Shown here piece by piece: positions 38,266 through 47,406 of a DNA stretch of 64,000 nucleotides (its first letter is position 1; each line of letters starts with the position of its first letter). This DNA comes from Limnohabitans sp. WS1 (GTDB taxonomy: Bacteria; Pseudomonadota; Gammaproteobacteria; Burkholderiales; Burkholderiaceae_C). The notes under the pieces were generated by a model. It searched no databases and was not told the origin of the DNA. It saw only the letters and a program-made list of their open reading frames with translations. Where the stretch lies: positions 1-64,000 of the forward strand of contig NZ_NERU01000023.1 in NCBI RefSeq assembly GCF_003063265.1, written 5' to 3'. The position numbers and the translations under genes were made by a program.

Positions 38266-38350
38266 TGGTGCCGTCGGCGAGACTCGAACTCGCACAGCTT
38301 TCGCCACTACCCCCTCAAGATAGCGTGTCTACCAATTTCACCACGACGGC
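38266..38350 (-). tRNA. tRNA-Leu (anticodon GAG)
   Basis: Read on the minus strand, the 85-base sequence starts GCCGTCG and ends CGACGGCACCA, giving a complete seven-pair acceptor stem and an encoded CCA. The D-arm region reads TGGTGAAATTGGTAGACAC. The anticodon stem is CTATC/GGTAG with loop TTGAGGG, giving anticodon GAG. A variable arm follows, then the T-arm GCGAGTTCGAGTCTCGC. The long variable arm fits leucine. It lies between secG and nuoA. Confidence 0.95.
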
Positions 38351-38493
38351 TGGATACATTTGCCCAGTTTGCAAGAGGTACATCATACAACGTATTTAGC
38401 TCTCCGGGCATTCCCGTATTTTACTCTGAAAACCCGTCCATTTCCTTCGAAAAACACGTAAATTTGTGCAGAGCAGCAATGCTTAAATGAAGC

Positions 38494-38877
38494 TTACTTG
38501 GCTGGTGCTGGCGGCACGCTGTTGTCGGTCTTTGCAGCAGGTTCGTTGCCTGGAATTTGCGCTGCAGGACTCACATTGGCAGGTGCAGCTGGGGCCGTGA
38601 CCGCAACACCTTCAAGCACACTGCCCGAAGAAGCTGGACGGACGTTGCTGAAATATGCCAACAACAAAGTACACACAAAAAACACAGCAGCCAAAACCGC
38701 CGTGGTGCGGGACAAGAAATTGGCACCTCCCGTTGCACCGAACAAACTGCCCGAACCACCACTGCCAAAAGCTGCACCCATGTCAGCACCTTTGCCATGT
38801 TGAATCAGGATCAAACCAATCATGGCCAAAGCCGACAACATCTGAACCACCAAAATCAAAGTCAACATCACGCTCAT
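38494..38877 (-). CDS. secG: Preprotein translocase subunit SecG
   Basis: This 127-residue accessory subunit of the SecYEG channel has two membrane helices: LTLILVVQMLSALAMIGLIL and TAVLAAVFFVCTLLLAYF. Between them is the family loop IQHGKGADMGAAFGSGGSGS followed by LFG. An alanine/proline-rich C-terminal tail follows. It sits between tpiA and tRNA-Leu, the usual neighbourhood in beta-proteobacteria. Confidence 0.95.
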   Translation of the reverse strand: MSVMLTLILVVQMLSALAMIGLILIQHGKGADMGAAFGSGGSGSLFGATGGANFLSRTTAVLAAVFFVCTLLLAYFSNVRPASSGSVLEGVAVTAPAAPANVSPAAQIPGNEPAAKTDNSVPPAPAK

Positions 38878-38916
38878 CAGAGTTCTCCGAAAAATTTACA
38901 AACAAGGATTGAAAGC

Positions 38917-39669
38917 TCAGCGCGAAGCGGCTTTCAACATGGATAAAAAGTCGGCGGCCTTGAGGGAGGCACCGCCAATCAAACCGCCGTCGACATCGGG
39001 CTGAGCCAACAAGTCTGCTGCGTTAGCAGCATTCATGCTGCCGCCGTACAAAATCGAAATGCGCGTGGCTTGGGCACTGGCCGCTTGCAATTGAGAACGC
39101 AAAACAGCATGTACCTGCTGGGCTTGCTCGGGCGTGGCTGTCAGGCCCGTGCCAATGGCCCAAACGGGTTCATAGGCCACCACAATTTCACTGATGCAAT
39201 GGCCGTTGGTTTGGATCACCGCTGCCAATTGCCGCTTGACCACCGCCTCGGTTTGACCGGCTTCTCGTTCGGCCAAGCTCTCGCCCACACACACAATCGG
39301 GGTGATGCCTACCGCCAAGGCACGTTGTGTCTTGGCCGCCACTGTGGCATCAGATTCTGCGTGGTACTGACGGCGTTCAGAATGACCGACGATCACATAA
39401 CGCACTGAAAAATCACGCAGCATGTCAGCAGACGCCTCACCCGTGTAAGCACCCGAGGCATGGGCGGACACATCTTGTGCACCCAAGTCCACAGACGAGT
39501 CCGTCAACAGATGTTGCATCTGCGCCAAATACGGTGCGGGCACGCAAAGTGCCGAACGGCATGACACCGCTCCGATGCCCTCCAAGAGCTGCGCCACCAA
39601 AGATGCATTGGCAGCCAAGCTGCCATTCATCTTCCAGTTGCCCACCATCAATTTACTGGATGGGCTCAT
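38917..39669 (-). CDS. tpiA: Triosephosphate isomerase
   Basis: This 250-residue TIM barrel interconverts dihydroxyacetone phosphate and glyceraldehyde 3-phosphate. GNWKMNG holds the substrate lysine, [12 protein letters not shown] the catalytic histidine, and [13 protein letters not shown] the catalytic glutamate. The phosphate loop is [10 protein letters not shown]. The ATG at 39669 shares one base with the stop of the upstream oxidoreductase gene. An in-frame GTG at 39675 is a less likely start. Confidence 0.96.
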   Translation of the reverse strand: MSPSSKLMVGNWKMNGSLAANASLVAQLLEGIGAVSCRSALCVPAPYLAQMQHLLTDSSVDLGAQDVSAHASGAYTGEASADMLRDFSVRYVIVGHSERRQYHAESDATVAAKTQRALAVGITPIVCVGESLAEREAGQTEAVVKRQLAAVIQTNGHCISEIVVAYEPVWAIGTGLTATPEQAQQVHAVLRSQLQAASAQATRISILYGGSMNAANAADLLAQPDVDGGLIGGASLKAADFLSMLKAASR

Positions 39670-40679
39670 CACCAAGTCACCACCAATTTACCGACATGTT
39701 GATTGCTCTCCATCAAGGCATGCGCCTGAGCTGCACCCGTGGTCAAGTCACCCACCGCATCCATCGCCCCAAAGACCGTGTGAATCACCGGCTTGATGCT
39801 GCCCGACTCGATCCAGGGCCAAACGGTTTGACGCAAAGACTGCGCAATCGCCGCCTTGAAAGCCACAGGGCGCGGACGCAGCGTAGAGCCCGTGATGGTC
39901 AAGCGCCGACGCAACACCAAGCCCGCATTGAACTCGCTCTTGATGCCGCCTTGCACCGCGATGATGACCAAGCGACCGTCTTCGGCCAAGGCCTCGACTT
40001 CACGCGCCACATAGTCACCCGCAACCATGTCCAACACCACATTCACACCCACACCGCCAGTGATGCGTTTGACCTCAGCCACAAAGTCGGTGGTTTTGTA
40101 ATTGATGGCCTGGTCCGCACCCAAAGCCAAGCAAGCCTGGCATTTGGCATCAGATCCCGCCGTGACGATCACCGTGGCTCCTGCCGCTTTGGCCATTTGA
40201 ATGGCGGTCACGCCAATGCCGCTGGTGCCGCCTTGGATCAACAAAGTCTCACCCGCTTGCAAGCGGCCACGGTCAAACACATTGCTCCACACCGTGAAAA
40301 ACGTCTCAGGCAGAGAAGCGGCTTCGGTATCGGTCAGTCCTGTGGGGACAGGCAAACACTGCGCGACAGGCGCAACGCACAGTTGCGCATAACCACCGCC
40401 GGCCACCAAAGCGCACACACGATCCCCCACCGCCAGGCCCGCCTCAACCATGGCTGCGGCGTCACCCGACACCACCACACCGGCCACTTCGAGCCCTGGA
40501 ATGTCCGAGGCACCCGGTGGCACGGGATAGTGACCGGTACGTTGCAACACATCGGGGCGGTTGATGCCGCTGGCCGAGACACGAATGAGCAACTCCCCTG
40601 CCCCGGCCACAGGGTCGGGACGGGAGCCGGGCACCAGCACGGAGGGAGCGCCGTAGCTTTGAATTTCAATGACGTTCAT
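39669..40679 (-). CDS. NAD(P)H-quinone oxidoreductase, zinc-free MDR type
   Basis: This 336-residue medium-chain reductase of the quinone oxidoreductase/PIG3 group has the NADPH-binding motif [20 protein letters not shown] and the family segment [20 protein letters not shown]. The catalytic zinc cysteines of alcohol dehydrogenases are absent. The ATG at 40679 is chosen over an upstream in-frame extension. The stop overlaps the tpiA start, and pnp lies upstream on the same strand. Confidence 0.88.
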   Translation of the reverse strand: MNVIEIQSYGAPSVLVPGSRPDPVAGAGELLIRVSASGINRPDVLQRTGHYPVPPGASDIPGLEVAGVVVSGDAAAMVEAGLAVGDRVCALVAGGGYAQLCVAPVAQCLPVPTGLTDTEAASLPETFFTVWSNVFDRGRLQAGETLLIQGGTSGIGVTAIQMAKAAGATVIVTAGSDAKCQACLALGADQAINYKTTDFVAEVKRITGGVGVNVVLDMVAGDYVAREVEALAEDGRLVIIAVQGGIKSEFNAGLVLRRRLTITGSTLRPRPVAFKAAIAQSLRQTVWPWIESGSIKPVIHTVFGAMDAVGDLTTGAAQAHALMESNQHVGKLVVTW

Positions 40680-40740
40680 GGTTTGTGCGTTCAGCGTTCT
40701 GGGTTTGGCGTTGAGCATTCAGCGTTTTGTGTGATGGGCA

Positions 40741-40777
40741 GGTTGAGCAGTGCGGCTAAAAAGCTTCTCGCTCAACC
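40741..40777. other. Inverted repeat after pnp
   Basis: GGTTGAGC (40741-40748) pairs perfectly with GCTCAACC (40770-40777), with a 21-base interior that can pair further. It lies between the pnp stop and the quinone oxidoreductase start. No T-run follows on the minus strand, so it may stabilise the pnp mRNA 3' end or be a weak terminator. Confidence 0.4.
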
Positions 40778-40803
40778 CCCAACCCTCCACACAAAACCCC
40801 GCA

Positions 40804-42909
40804 TCAGCCTTGTGAAGGACGGTCCAACAAAGCCTTCATCGACAGCTTGATGCGGCCCTTTTCGTCGGTTTCCATGACCTTGACTTTGACGATCTGGCCT
40901 TCGCTCAGGTAGTCGGTCACTTTTTCGACGCGCTCGTGGGCGATCTGGCTGATGTGCAGCAGACCGTCTTTGCCAGGCAACAAGTTGATCAGGGCACCGA
41001 AGTCCAGGATCTTGGTCACAGGGCCTTCGTAGACCTTGCCGATTTCGACTTCGGCGGTGATCTGCTCGATGCGCTTCTTGGCGATGTCAGCTTTCTCGCC
41101 GTCGGTGGCCGCGATGGTGATCGTGCCGTCTTCACCGATGTTGATCTGGCAACCGGTCTCTTCGGTCAGGGCGCGGATGGTCGCGCCGCCCTTGCCGATC
41201 ACATCACGGATTTTCTCGGGGTTGATCTTCATGGTGAAGAGCTTGGGTGCGAAATCCGACACTTCGGTATTGGCCGTACTCATCGCCTCTTGCATCTTGC
41301 CCAGAATGTGCATGCGGGCTTCTTTGGCCTGGGCCAAAGCGACTTGCATGATTTCTTTGGTGATGCCCTGGATCTTGATGTCCATCTGCAGCGCGGTGAT
41401 ACCGTTGGTGGTACCGGCCACTTTGAAGTCCATGTCGCCCAGGTGATCTTCGTCACCCAAGATGTCGGTCAACACCGCAAAGCGGTTGTCTTCCTTGATC
41501 AGGCCCATGGCGATACCGGCCACGTGGGCTTTCATCGGCACACCCGCGTCCATCATCGACAGGCAGCCGCCGCAGACCGAAGCCATGGACGAAGAACCGT
41601 TCGATTCGGTGATTTCGGACACCACACGCACGGTGTAGGGGAATTCTTCTTTGCTTGGCAACACAGCGGCCAAAGCACGCTTGGCCAAACGGCCGTGGCC
41701 GATTTCGCGGCGCTTGGTCGAACCCATGCGGCCCACTTCGCCAGTGGCAAAGGGAGGCATGTTGTAGTGGAACATGAAGCGGTCTTCGAACTCACCCGCC
41801 AGCGCGTCGATGCGCTGCGCATCGCGCTCGGTGCCCAAAGTGGTGATCACCAAAGCCTGGGTTTCGCCACGTGTGAACAAGGCCGAGCCGTGTGTGCGGG
41901 GCAGCACGCTGTTGCGGATTTCGATGGGGCGCACAGTGCGTGTGTCGCGGCCGTCGATGCGGGGCTCACCGGCCAAAATCTGGCTGCGCACGATGCGCGC
42001 TTCGATTTCGAACATCAGGCCGTCGAGCTTGACGCTGTCAAACGCCACGCCCTCATCGGCCAAAGCCACTTTGACCGAAGCGTAAGCTTCACGGCAAGCG
42101 TGGGTGCGGGCTTGCTTGTTACGGATCTGGTAAGCCGCACGCAGTTTTTCTTCGGCCAAAGAGGCCAGCTTGGCTTCAAAAGCGGTGTCGCGGGCAGGCG
42201 CTTGCCAGTCCCACACAGGCTTGCCAGCGTCGCGCACCAACTCGTGGATGGCGTTGATGGCAATGGCCGACTGCTCGTGACCGTACACCACGCCACCCAA
42301 CATGATTTCTTCGGACAGTTGCTGGGCTTCGGATTCGACCATCAGCACAGCGGCTTCGGTACCGGCGACCACCAGGTCCATGACGCTGCCTTTGCGCTGG
42401 GTCTGGCCAGGGTTCAGGACGTATTCACCGTTGATGTAACCCACGCGGGCAGCACCGATGGGGCCGTTGAACGGGATGCCCGAGATGGACAGGGCGGCAG
42501 ACACGGCGATCATCGCGGCGATGTCGGCGTCGACTTCAGGGTTCAAAGACACGGTATGGATGACCACATGCACGTCGTTGTAGAAACCTTCAGGGAACAG
42601 AGGACGGATCGGACGGTCGATCAGGCGGCTGGTCAGGGTCTCGTGCTCGCTGGGCTTGGCTTCACGCTTGAAGAAGCTGCCAGGAATCTTGCCTGCAGCG
42701 TAAGTCTTCTCGATGTAATCCACCGTGAGGGGGAAAAAGTCTTGACCGGCTTTGGCGATCTTGGAACCCACGACGGTGGCCAGCACCACAGTGCCTTCCA
42801 TGTCGAGCAGCACAGCGCCGCCGGCTTGGCGAGCGACTTCGCCGGTTTCCATCTTGACCGTGTGCTGGCCCCACTGGAAGGTTTTGGTAACTTTGTTAAA
42901 AATAGACAT
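40804..42909 (-). CDS. pnp: Polyribonucleotide nucleotidyltransferase (PNPase)
   Basis: This 701-residue phosphorolytic 3'-5' exoribonuclease of the degradosome has two RNase PH domains (the second with [17 protein letters not shown] and [20 protein letters not shown]). A KH domain ([20 protein letters not shown]) and an S1 domain ([20 protein letters not shown]) follow at the C terminus. The ATG at 42909 is chosen over an upstream in-frame start because it begins with the conserved family N terminus. It follows rpsO, with a terminator and a leader hairpin between. Confidence 0.96.
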   Translation of the reverse strand: MSIFNKVTKTFQWGQHTVKMETGEVARQAGGAVLLDMEGTVVLATVVGSKIAKAGQDFFPLTVDYIEKTYAAGKIPGSFFKREAKPSEHETLTSRLIDRPIRPLFPEGFYNDVHVVIHTVSLNPEVDADIAAMIAVSAALSISGIPFNGPIGAARVGYINGEYVLNPGQTQRKGSVMDLVVAGTEAAVLMVESEAQQLSEEIMLGGVVYGHEQSAIAINAIHELVRDAGKPVWDWQAPARDTAFEAKLASLAEEKLRAAYQIRNKQARTHACREAYASVKVALADEGVAFDSVKLDGLMFEIEARIVRSQILAGEPRIDGRDTRTVRPIEIRNSVLPRTHGSALFTRGETQALVITTLGTERDAQRIDALAGEFEDRFMFHYNMPPFATGEVGRMGSTKRREIGHGRLAKRALAAVLPSKEEFPYTVRVVSEITESNGSSSMASVCGGCLSMMDAGVPMKAHVAGIAMGLIKEDNRFAVLTDILGDEDHLGDMDFKVAGTTNGITALQMDIKIQGITKEIMQVALAQAKEARMHILGKMQEAMSTANTEVSDFAPKLFTMKINPEKIRDVIGKGGATIRALTEETGCQINIGEDGTITIAATDGEKADIAKKRIEQITAEVEIGKVYEGPVTKILDFGALINLLPGKDGLLHISQIAHERVEKVTDYLSEGQIVKVKVMETDEKGRIKLSMKALLDRPSQG

Positions 42910-42983
42910 GTTCAGAACTCCTGAAAACAAAAGCGCATGAGGCTGCACTGTGGGCCCGGAAGTTGACGCTCTGAACTCGATGC

Positions 42984-43030
42984 CATTCCACAAAACCTTG
43001 CAAAACTTTGCTGTAAAGCTTTGTGGAATG
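42984..43030 (-). promoter_or_regulatory. Long hairpin in the pnp leader
   Basis: CATTCCACAAA (42984-42994) and TTTGTGGAATG (43020-43030) form a perfect 11-pair stem in the 5' leader of pnp, about 75 bases before the start codon. The interior holds a smaller GCAAA/TTTGC pairing. In E. coli a pnp leader hairpin is cut by RNase III and lets PNPase repress itself. The position here suggests a similar role (inference). Confidence 0.6.
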
Positions 43031-43075
43031 ACACAGCGCGAGATCGCCCTGACAAATTCCGACTGAAAAAAGAAT

Positions 43076-43111
43076 AAAGCGCCTGAGCTAGTGACCTAAC
43101 TCAGGCGCTTT
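43076..43111 (-). terminator. Terminator/attenuator between rpsO and pnp
   Basis: AAAGCGCCTGAG (43076-43087) and CTCAGGCGCTTT (43100-43111) form a perfect 12-pair stem. On the minus strand a T-rich tail (TTTATTC then TTTTTT) follows, so transcripts from rpsO would end here. On the plus strand only a short T-run follows. It lies 17 bases after the rpsO stop. Confidence 0.85.
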
Positions 43112-43127
43112 TCATCTGGAGAGACGA

Positions 43128-43394
43128 TTACTTACGCAGGCCAAGCTTGGCGATCAGCGCAACGTAACGGTCAGCATCACGCGACTTGAGGTAGTCCAAC
43201 AGTTTGCGGCGACGGCTCACCATGCGCAGCAGACCGCGGCGACCGTGATGGTCTTTGGCGTGTGTTTTGAAGTGGGGAGTCAGCTCGTTGATGCGAGCAG
43301 TCAGCAAAGCGACTTGGACTTCTGGGGAGCCAGTGTCGTTGGCAGCACGTGCGTTGGCCTTGACGACCTCAGCCTTGATTGAAGATGCAATCAT
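43128..43394 (-). CDS. rpsO: 30S ribosomal protein S15
   Basis: This 88-residue primary 16S rRNA-binding protein of the small subunit has the typical segments [42 protein letters not shown] and [13 protein letters not shown]. The ATG at 43394 gives the standard length and follows an AAGGAAAA ribosome site. The rpsO-pnp order is conserved in most proteobacteria. Confidence 0.97.
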   Translation of the reverse strand: MIASSIKAEVVKANARAANDTGSPEVQVALLTARINELTPHFKTHAKDHHGRRGLLRMVSRRRKLLDYLKSRDADRYVALIAKLGLRK

Positions 43395-43575
43395 GGGTTT
43401 TCCTTGTTTTTCGCCTCGACTCAAGAATGAACGTCGGCGGGTGAATGACTTGCGCCACCTGCCGGAAAAGCGGATGGCGTGCGCTTTGCAAATCGCAAAA
43501 CAGGCGGATTATAGCCCGAAAAGCTGCCCTATAACCCATATGAATGGGGCTCGATGATGTCTGCATGAGCCCTTT

Positions 43576-43643
43576 TGTGGGAGCGGTGCCCTCGCCGCGA
43601 TGGTGTCTCGCAGACCACCTCCCATCGCGCCTAAGACGGGGCT
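43576..43643 (+). repeat. REP-like palindromic element, diverged copy
   Basis: TGTGGGAGCGGTGCCCTCGC followed by CGCGATGG, CTCGCAGACCACCTCCCATCG and a weakened right hairpin ending in GGGGCT. This is the same architecture as the 3.2-3.6 kb array but with a GGTGCCCTCGCC left hairpin, a distinct subtype shared with the 55.8 kb copy. It lies in the 300-base gap between rpsO and the convergent aminotransferase, which otherwise holds only the presumed rpsO promoter. Confidence 0.7.
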
Positions 43644-43694
43644 AAATTCTGATCCCATGGCTTATTGCCAAATCAATGGGGGCTCAGATCCCCA

Positions 43695-44879
43695 TCAATT
43701 CTTGGCCAACCACCCCTTGAGCCGCTCCACGCCCTCCCCCAGCCGCCCCAAATCCTTCGACGCAAAGCACCAGCGCAGCCAGCCTGCGGCCTCGGGCGCA
43801 AAGGCTTCGCCGGGGGCCAGCCCCAGACCGGCTTCGGACACCAAACGCTTGGCGGTGGCGACCGAGTCGGGGTGGCCTTCGAGTTTGAAAAACGCGTACA
43901 TGCCTCCCCTGGCCGGGGCCAGTTGCACGCCCGGCAAAGCCTGCAACAAGGGCACCAAGGTGTCGCGGCAAGCCTTGAGATGCGCGACCACACGGGGCGT
44001 GATGTCGGCGGTGTTTTGCAAGGCCACAATGCCGGCTTTTTGGGTGAAGACCGAGGCGCATGAGGTGTTGAATTCGATCAGCTTGCCCATGTGTTGCGTC
44101 ATGGCTGCGGGCATGACCAGCCAGCCCAAGCGCCAGCCGGTCATCAAAAAGCTCTTGGAAAAGCTGTGCACCACCACCAAGCTGTCGTCGGGCTCGGCCA
44201 CGTCCAGAAATGAGGGCGCGCAGCCGTTGGCGGTGTCGGTTTCGTAATACAGGCGCTCGTACACCTCGTCGGCCAGCACCCAAGTGCCGGTGGTGCGGCA
44301 GTGCGCCAGGATTTCGGCCTGCTCGGTGCTGCTGAGTGTCCAGCCCGTGGGGTTGTTGGGCGAGTTGACGATGAGCATTCGGGTGGCGGGTGTGATGGCG
44401 GCTTTGAGGGCGGCCATGTCGAGCTGCCACTGGCCATTGACTGGACGCAATGACACGCACTTCAGATTGGCCCCCATGACCAGCGCCTGCGCCGTCAGGT
44501 TGGGCCACACGGGGGTGACGGCAACGACCTCGTCACCAGCGTCAATCAAGGCTTGGGCGGCCAGCATGAGCGCGTTCACGCCGCCTGAGGTGATGGCGAT
44601 GCGGTCCACACCCACCGGGCCATGCAAGGCCGACATGTAGTCGGACACGGCCTGGCGCAGCTCAGGCAAGCCCAGGTTGTGTGAATAAAAGGTCTCGCCG
44701 CGCTGCATCGAATCGATGGCGGCTTGGCGCACGATGTCGGGCGTGACCTCGTCGGACTCGCCAAACCAGAAGGCCAGCACGTCGGGGCGGCCCATGCCCG
44801 CGTTGGCGACTTCGCGGATGCGGGACTCTTCCAGGTCCATGACGGCCTGGCGCATGAAAGGGGGGGTCTTGGAGTTCAT
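43695..44879 (-). CDS. PLP-dependent class I/II aminotransferase
   Basis: This 394-residue fold-type I aminotransferase has the NSPNNPTGWTL motif, the ADEVYERLYY segment and the PLP lysine in SFSKSFLMTGWRLGWLV. The C-terminal Arg for carboxylate binding lies in GWLRWCFA. The ATG at 44879 begins a family-like N terminus and is preferred over an upstream extension. The substrate cannot be fixed; aspartate or aromatic amino acids are possible. It is divergent from a small secreted protein gene. Confidence 0.88.
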   Translation of the reverse strand: MNSKTPPFMRQAVMDLEESRIREVANAGMGRPDVLAFWFGESDEVTPDIVRQAAIDSMQRGETFYSHNLGLPELRQAVSDYMSALHGPVGVDRIAITSGGVNALMLAAQALIDAGDEVVAVTPVWPNLTAQALVMGANLKCVSLRPVNGQWQLDMAALKAAITPATRMLIVNSPNNPTGWTLSSTEQAEILAHCRTTGTWVLADEVYERLYYETDTANGCAPSFLDVAEPDDSLVVVHSFSKSFLMTGWRLGWLVMPAAMTQHMGKLIEFNTSCASVFTQKAGIVALQNTADITPRVVAHLKACRDTLVPLLQALPGVQLAPARGGMYAFFKLEGHPDSVATAKRLVSEAGLGLAPGEAFAPEAAGWLRWCFASKDLGRLGEGVERLKGWLAKN

Positions 44880-44980
44880 GCGCTTATCGTAAGGGCTGCC
44901 ACGCCGGGGCCTTGTCACCCTTTGCACAGCGGCCTGTCCTGCCTATGATGAAGGGCATCAAAAACATCAGGGAGACAGGC

Positions 44981-45253
44981 ATGACACAACCCCATTTTGC
45001 CCACACGCTGGCCCGCATGGTGCTGGCCCTGGCTTTAACCGGCGCTGCCCCCGTGTGCAGCGCGGTGGATACCTTCACCGCCACCACCGGCGCTGAAAAA
45101 CCTGCCAAAGGCAAAAAGGCCAAGGCGGGCAAAGCCCCCAAAATGCCCAACGACAAATCGGGATCAGAAAACCGGGCCGAGCGCGACAAACGGCTGCTGC
45201 GTGAATGCAAAGGCCGCCCCAACGCTGGGGCGTGCGAAGGCTACGCCAACTAA
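44981..45253 (+). CDS. Small secreted lysine-rich protein, unknown function
   Basis: The protein has 90 residues. A signal peptide (HTLARMVLALALTGAAPVCS, then AVDTF) is followed by a lysine/glycine-rich stretch (KPAKGKKAKAGKAPKMPNDK) and a C-terminal RLLRECKGRPNAGACEGYAN with two cysteines that could form a disulfide. An AGGGAGA ribosome site precedes the ATG. The last four bases overlap the convergent recD stop. I do not recognise a characterised family. Confidence 0.65.
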   Translation: MTQPHFAHTLARMVLALALTGAAPVCSAVDTFTATTGAEKPAKGKKAKAGKAPKMPNDKSGSENRAERDKRLLRECKGRPNAGACEGYAN

Positions 45254-47406
45254 ACCCACCACAGCCGCAAGCCGCTGGCCCGCACGCTGGGCCGGGCCAT
45301 GGCAGCGTTGAGCAGACCGGCCTGGCCTTCAACCAGGGTGAACTGCTCGCGGGCACGGGTGATGCCGGTGTAGACCAACTCGCGCGTCAGCAAATCGGCT
45401 GCGCCCGCAGGCAAAACCATCGCGGTGTGTGCGAATTCCGAACCCTGGCTTTTGTGCACCGTCATGACAAAGGCCGTTTCGGCATGGGCCAGGCGCGACA
45501 CGCTGACCGAGCGCAGTTGCTCACCGTCCAGAAACCAGACCTTGAGCACGCCTTGTGCGTTGGGCAAAACCACCCCCACATCGCCGTTGAACACGCCCAG
45601 CTGGGCATCGTTGCGCGTGACCATGACTGGGCGGCCGGCAAACCATTCGCCTTGGGGTTTGAGCCACCCGGCATCGGCCAGCGCCTTTTGCACGGCCAAG
45701 TTGAGCGCCAGCGTGCCCCAATCGCCCTGGTGCACGGCGCACAAAATCCGAAACCGATCAAAAGCGAGCAACACGCTGCGAACCCAATGGCCGTGCGCTG
45801 TCGCGTCCAGACCTGCAGGGCTTGGCGTGAGGAGCTTTAAATAATCGGTGTAAGAAGATTGGCCCGTGCTGCCCAACGCCAGCGCACACACGGTCTGGGG
45901 AGTGTCTGGTTGCAAAGCCTGCAAGGGCCAGGCCAAGGTGTTGCCACCCCGCAGGCACGCCCAAGCGGCTTCGGCGTCACCGGTATTCACGGCCAGGGCC
46001 AGCTGCCCAATCGGGCCCTCGAAGCGACGGCTTTGCCGCAGCATCACGGTTTGCTGGGCCAGGGCCGAGACCGACTGCCCGGCTTTGGCCTGAAACCGGG
46101 GGACCAGGCTTTGCCCCGCCGCTGCCTGCGCAAAGCGCCAAGTTTCGGGCAGGTAAGCGCCTTGGGCGGCGTCGCGGCACACATCCCCCAGCACCGCGCC
46201 AGCCTCCACCGAGGCCAATTGGTCTTTGTCGCCCAGCAACACCAATCGGGCCGTGGGGGGCAGCGCTTGCAGCAGGGCGTCCATCATTTCCAGATGCACC
46301 ATCGAGGCTTCGTCCACGATCAACACATCGACATCGAGCGGATTGGCCGCGTGGTGGCGGAACATGCGGGTGTCGGGCCGAGCCCCCAAAAGCGCATGCA
46401 AAGTACGCGCGGGGCCAATGCGCTGGATGAGGGTGTCCAAGTCCAGCGCTGCATCGCTCTGGGCTGCGCCTGTTGCATCGGCGGTTCCGGACACGTTCAG
46501 TGATTGCCCTTTGAGTGCTTTGAGCGAGCCGTCAATCGACTGCTTGAGTCGGGCTGCGGCCTTGCCCGTGGGCGCCGCCAATGCCACACGCAAAGGATGG
46601 GGACCCTCGTGCAAAGCAAGCAGCAAAGCCAGCAAACGTGCAGCGGTGTAGGTTTTGCCCGTGCCCGGTCCCCCGGTGATGACCGATAAATGCGAACGCA
46701 AAGCCACGGCGCAGGCCAGCTTTTGCCAGTCGGTCTGCGCCTCGGCGGCCTTGTTTGAGTTGGGCAGGGCCTTCGCCCCCCCACCCTCCAGCGCTTGGCC
46801 AAAAAAGCGGTCCAGCCACACCCGCGCCAAAGCTTCGTCCACAGGCACCGCATTTTGGGCACGTTGCAGCAGGTTTTGGCCCACCCGCTCTTCGTAAACA
46901 CGGTAGCGGCGCAAGTAAAGCAATGGGGCGTCCTCGGTGCCCCCCAACACCAAGGGTTGCCCAAGGTCAGGCGCACTGGCCAGGCGCAGGCAAGCAGGCG
47001 GTGCTGCTCGCAAGGCGACGCTCCAAGCTTGTGCGCTGGGGGGCATGTGGGCCCACAAGGCGGGCAAGCCCAGTGCAAAGGCCTGCACCTCGGGAGCCGC
47101 CGCACCGAGCCAATCCACAGGCGGCGCAGCCAGGGCGTGCACGGCCAAACAGGTATGACCGCGCCCCTCCATTTGCGCCAGCACGGCAGCGGCCACCAAC
47201 ACGGCAGGTGATGTGGTCGCGTCCAGGCGATGCAGTTGGGTGGCCAAAGCGCTGTCCAAGCGGCGCAACCAGCCCAGCTCGGCCCAAGCGTGCAGCCACA
47301 GCAAGCAGTGTTCGGCGTTCAAACCGTGCACAGGCACATCGTTGACCCAATCCATTTGGGCGGCCTGTGCCAAAACGGGGGTTGGCGGGGTTTTACGCTG
47401 GTTCAC
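45250..47406 (-). CDS. recD: Exodeoxyribonuclease V alpha subunit RecD
   Basis: This is the 718-residue 5'-3' helicase motor of RecBCD. Walker A is VITGGPGTGKTYTA, Walker B is VDVLIVDEASMV, and the motif-III-like region has LLGDKDQLASVEAG. The C-terminal helicase motif is AFVMTVHKSQGSEF. The GTG at 47406 is chosen because it has AGGAG seven bases upstream and overlaps the recB stop as GTGA. Longer in-frame starts would run far into recB. Confidence 0.94.
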   Translation of the reverse strand: MNQRKTPPTPVLAQAAQMDWVNDVPVHGLNAEHCLLWLHAWAELGWLRRLDSALATQLHRLDATTSPAVLVAAAVLAQMEGRGHTCLAVHALAAPPVDWLGAAAPEVQAFALGLPALWAHMPPSAQAWSVALRAAPPACLRLASAPDLGQPLVLGGTEDAPLLYLRRYRVYEERVGQNLLQRAQNAVPVDEALARVWLDRFFGQALEGGGAKALPNSNKAAEAQTDWQKLACAVALRSHLSVITGGPGTGKTYTAARLLALLLALHEGPHPLRVALAAPTGKAAARLKQSIDGSLKALKGQSLNVSGTADATGAAQSDAALDLDTLIQRIGPARTLHALLGARPDTRMFRHHAANPLDVDVLIVDEASMVHLEMMDALLQALPPTARLVLLGDKDQLASVEAGAVLGDVCRDAAQGAYLPETWRFAQAAAGQSLVPRFQAKAGQSVSALAQQTVMLRQSRRFEGPIGQLALAVNTGDAEAAWACLRGGNTLAWPLQALQPDTPQTVCALALGSTGQSSYTDYLKLLTPSPAGLDATAHGHWVRSVLLAFDRFRILCAVHQGDWGTLALNLAVQKALADAGWLKPQGEWFAGRPVMVTRNDAQLGVFNGDVGVVLPNAQGVLKVWFLDGEQLRSVSVSRLAHAETAFVMTVHKSQGSEFAHTAMVLPAGAADLLTRELVYTGITRAREQFTLVEGQAGLLNAAMARPSVRASGLRLWWV

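Noticed and set aside
40936-42924. A 662-codon plus-strand frame
   Set aside because: It lies antisense to pnp and mirrors its codon pattern. PNPase is unambiguous on the other strand.
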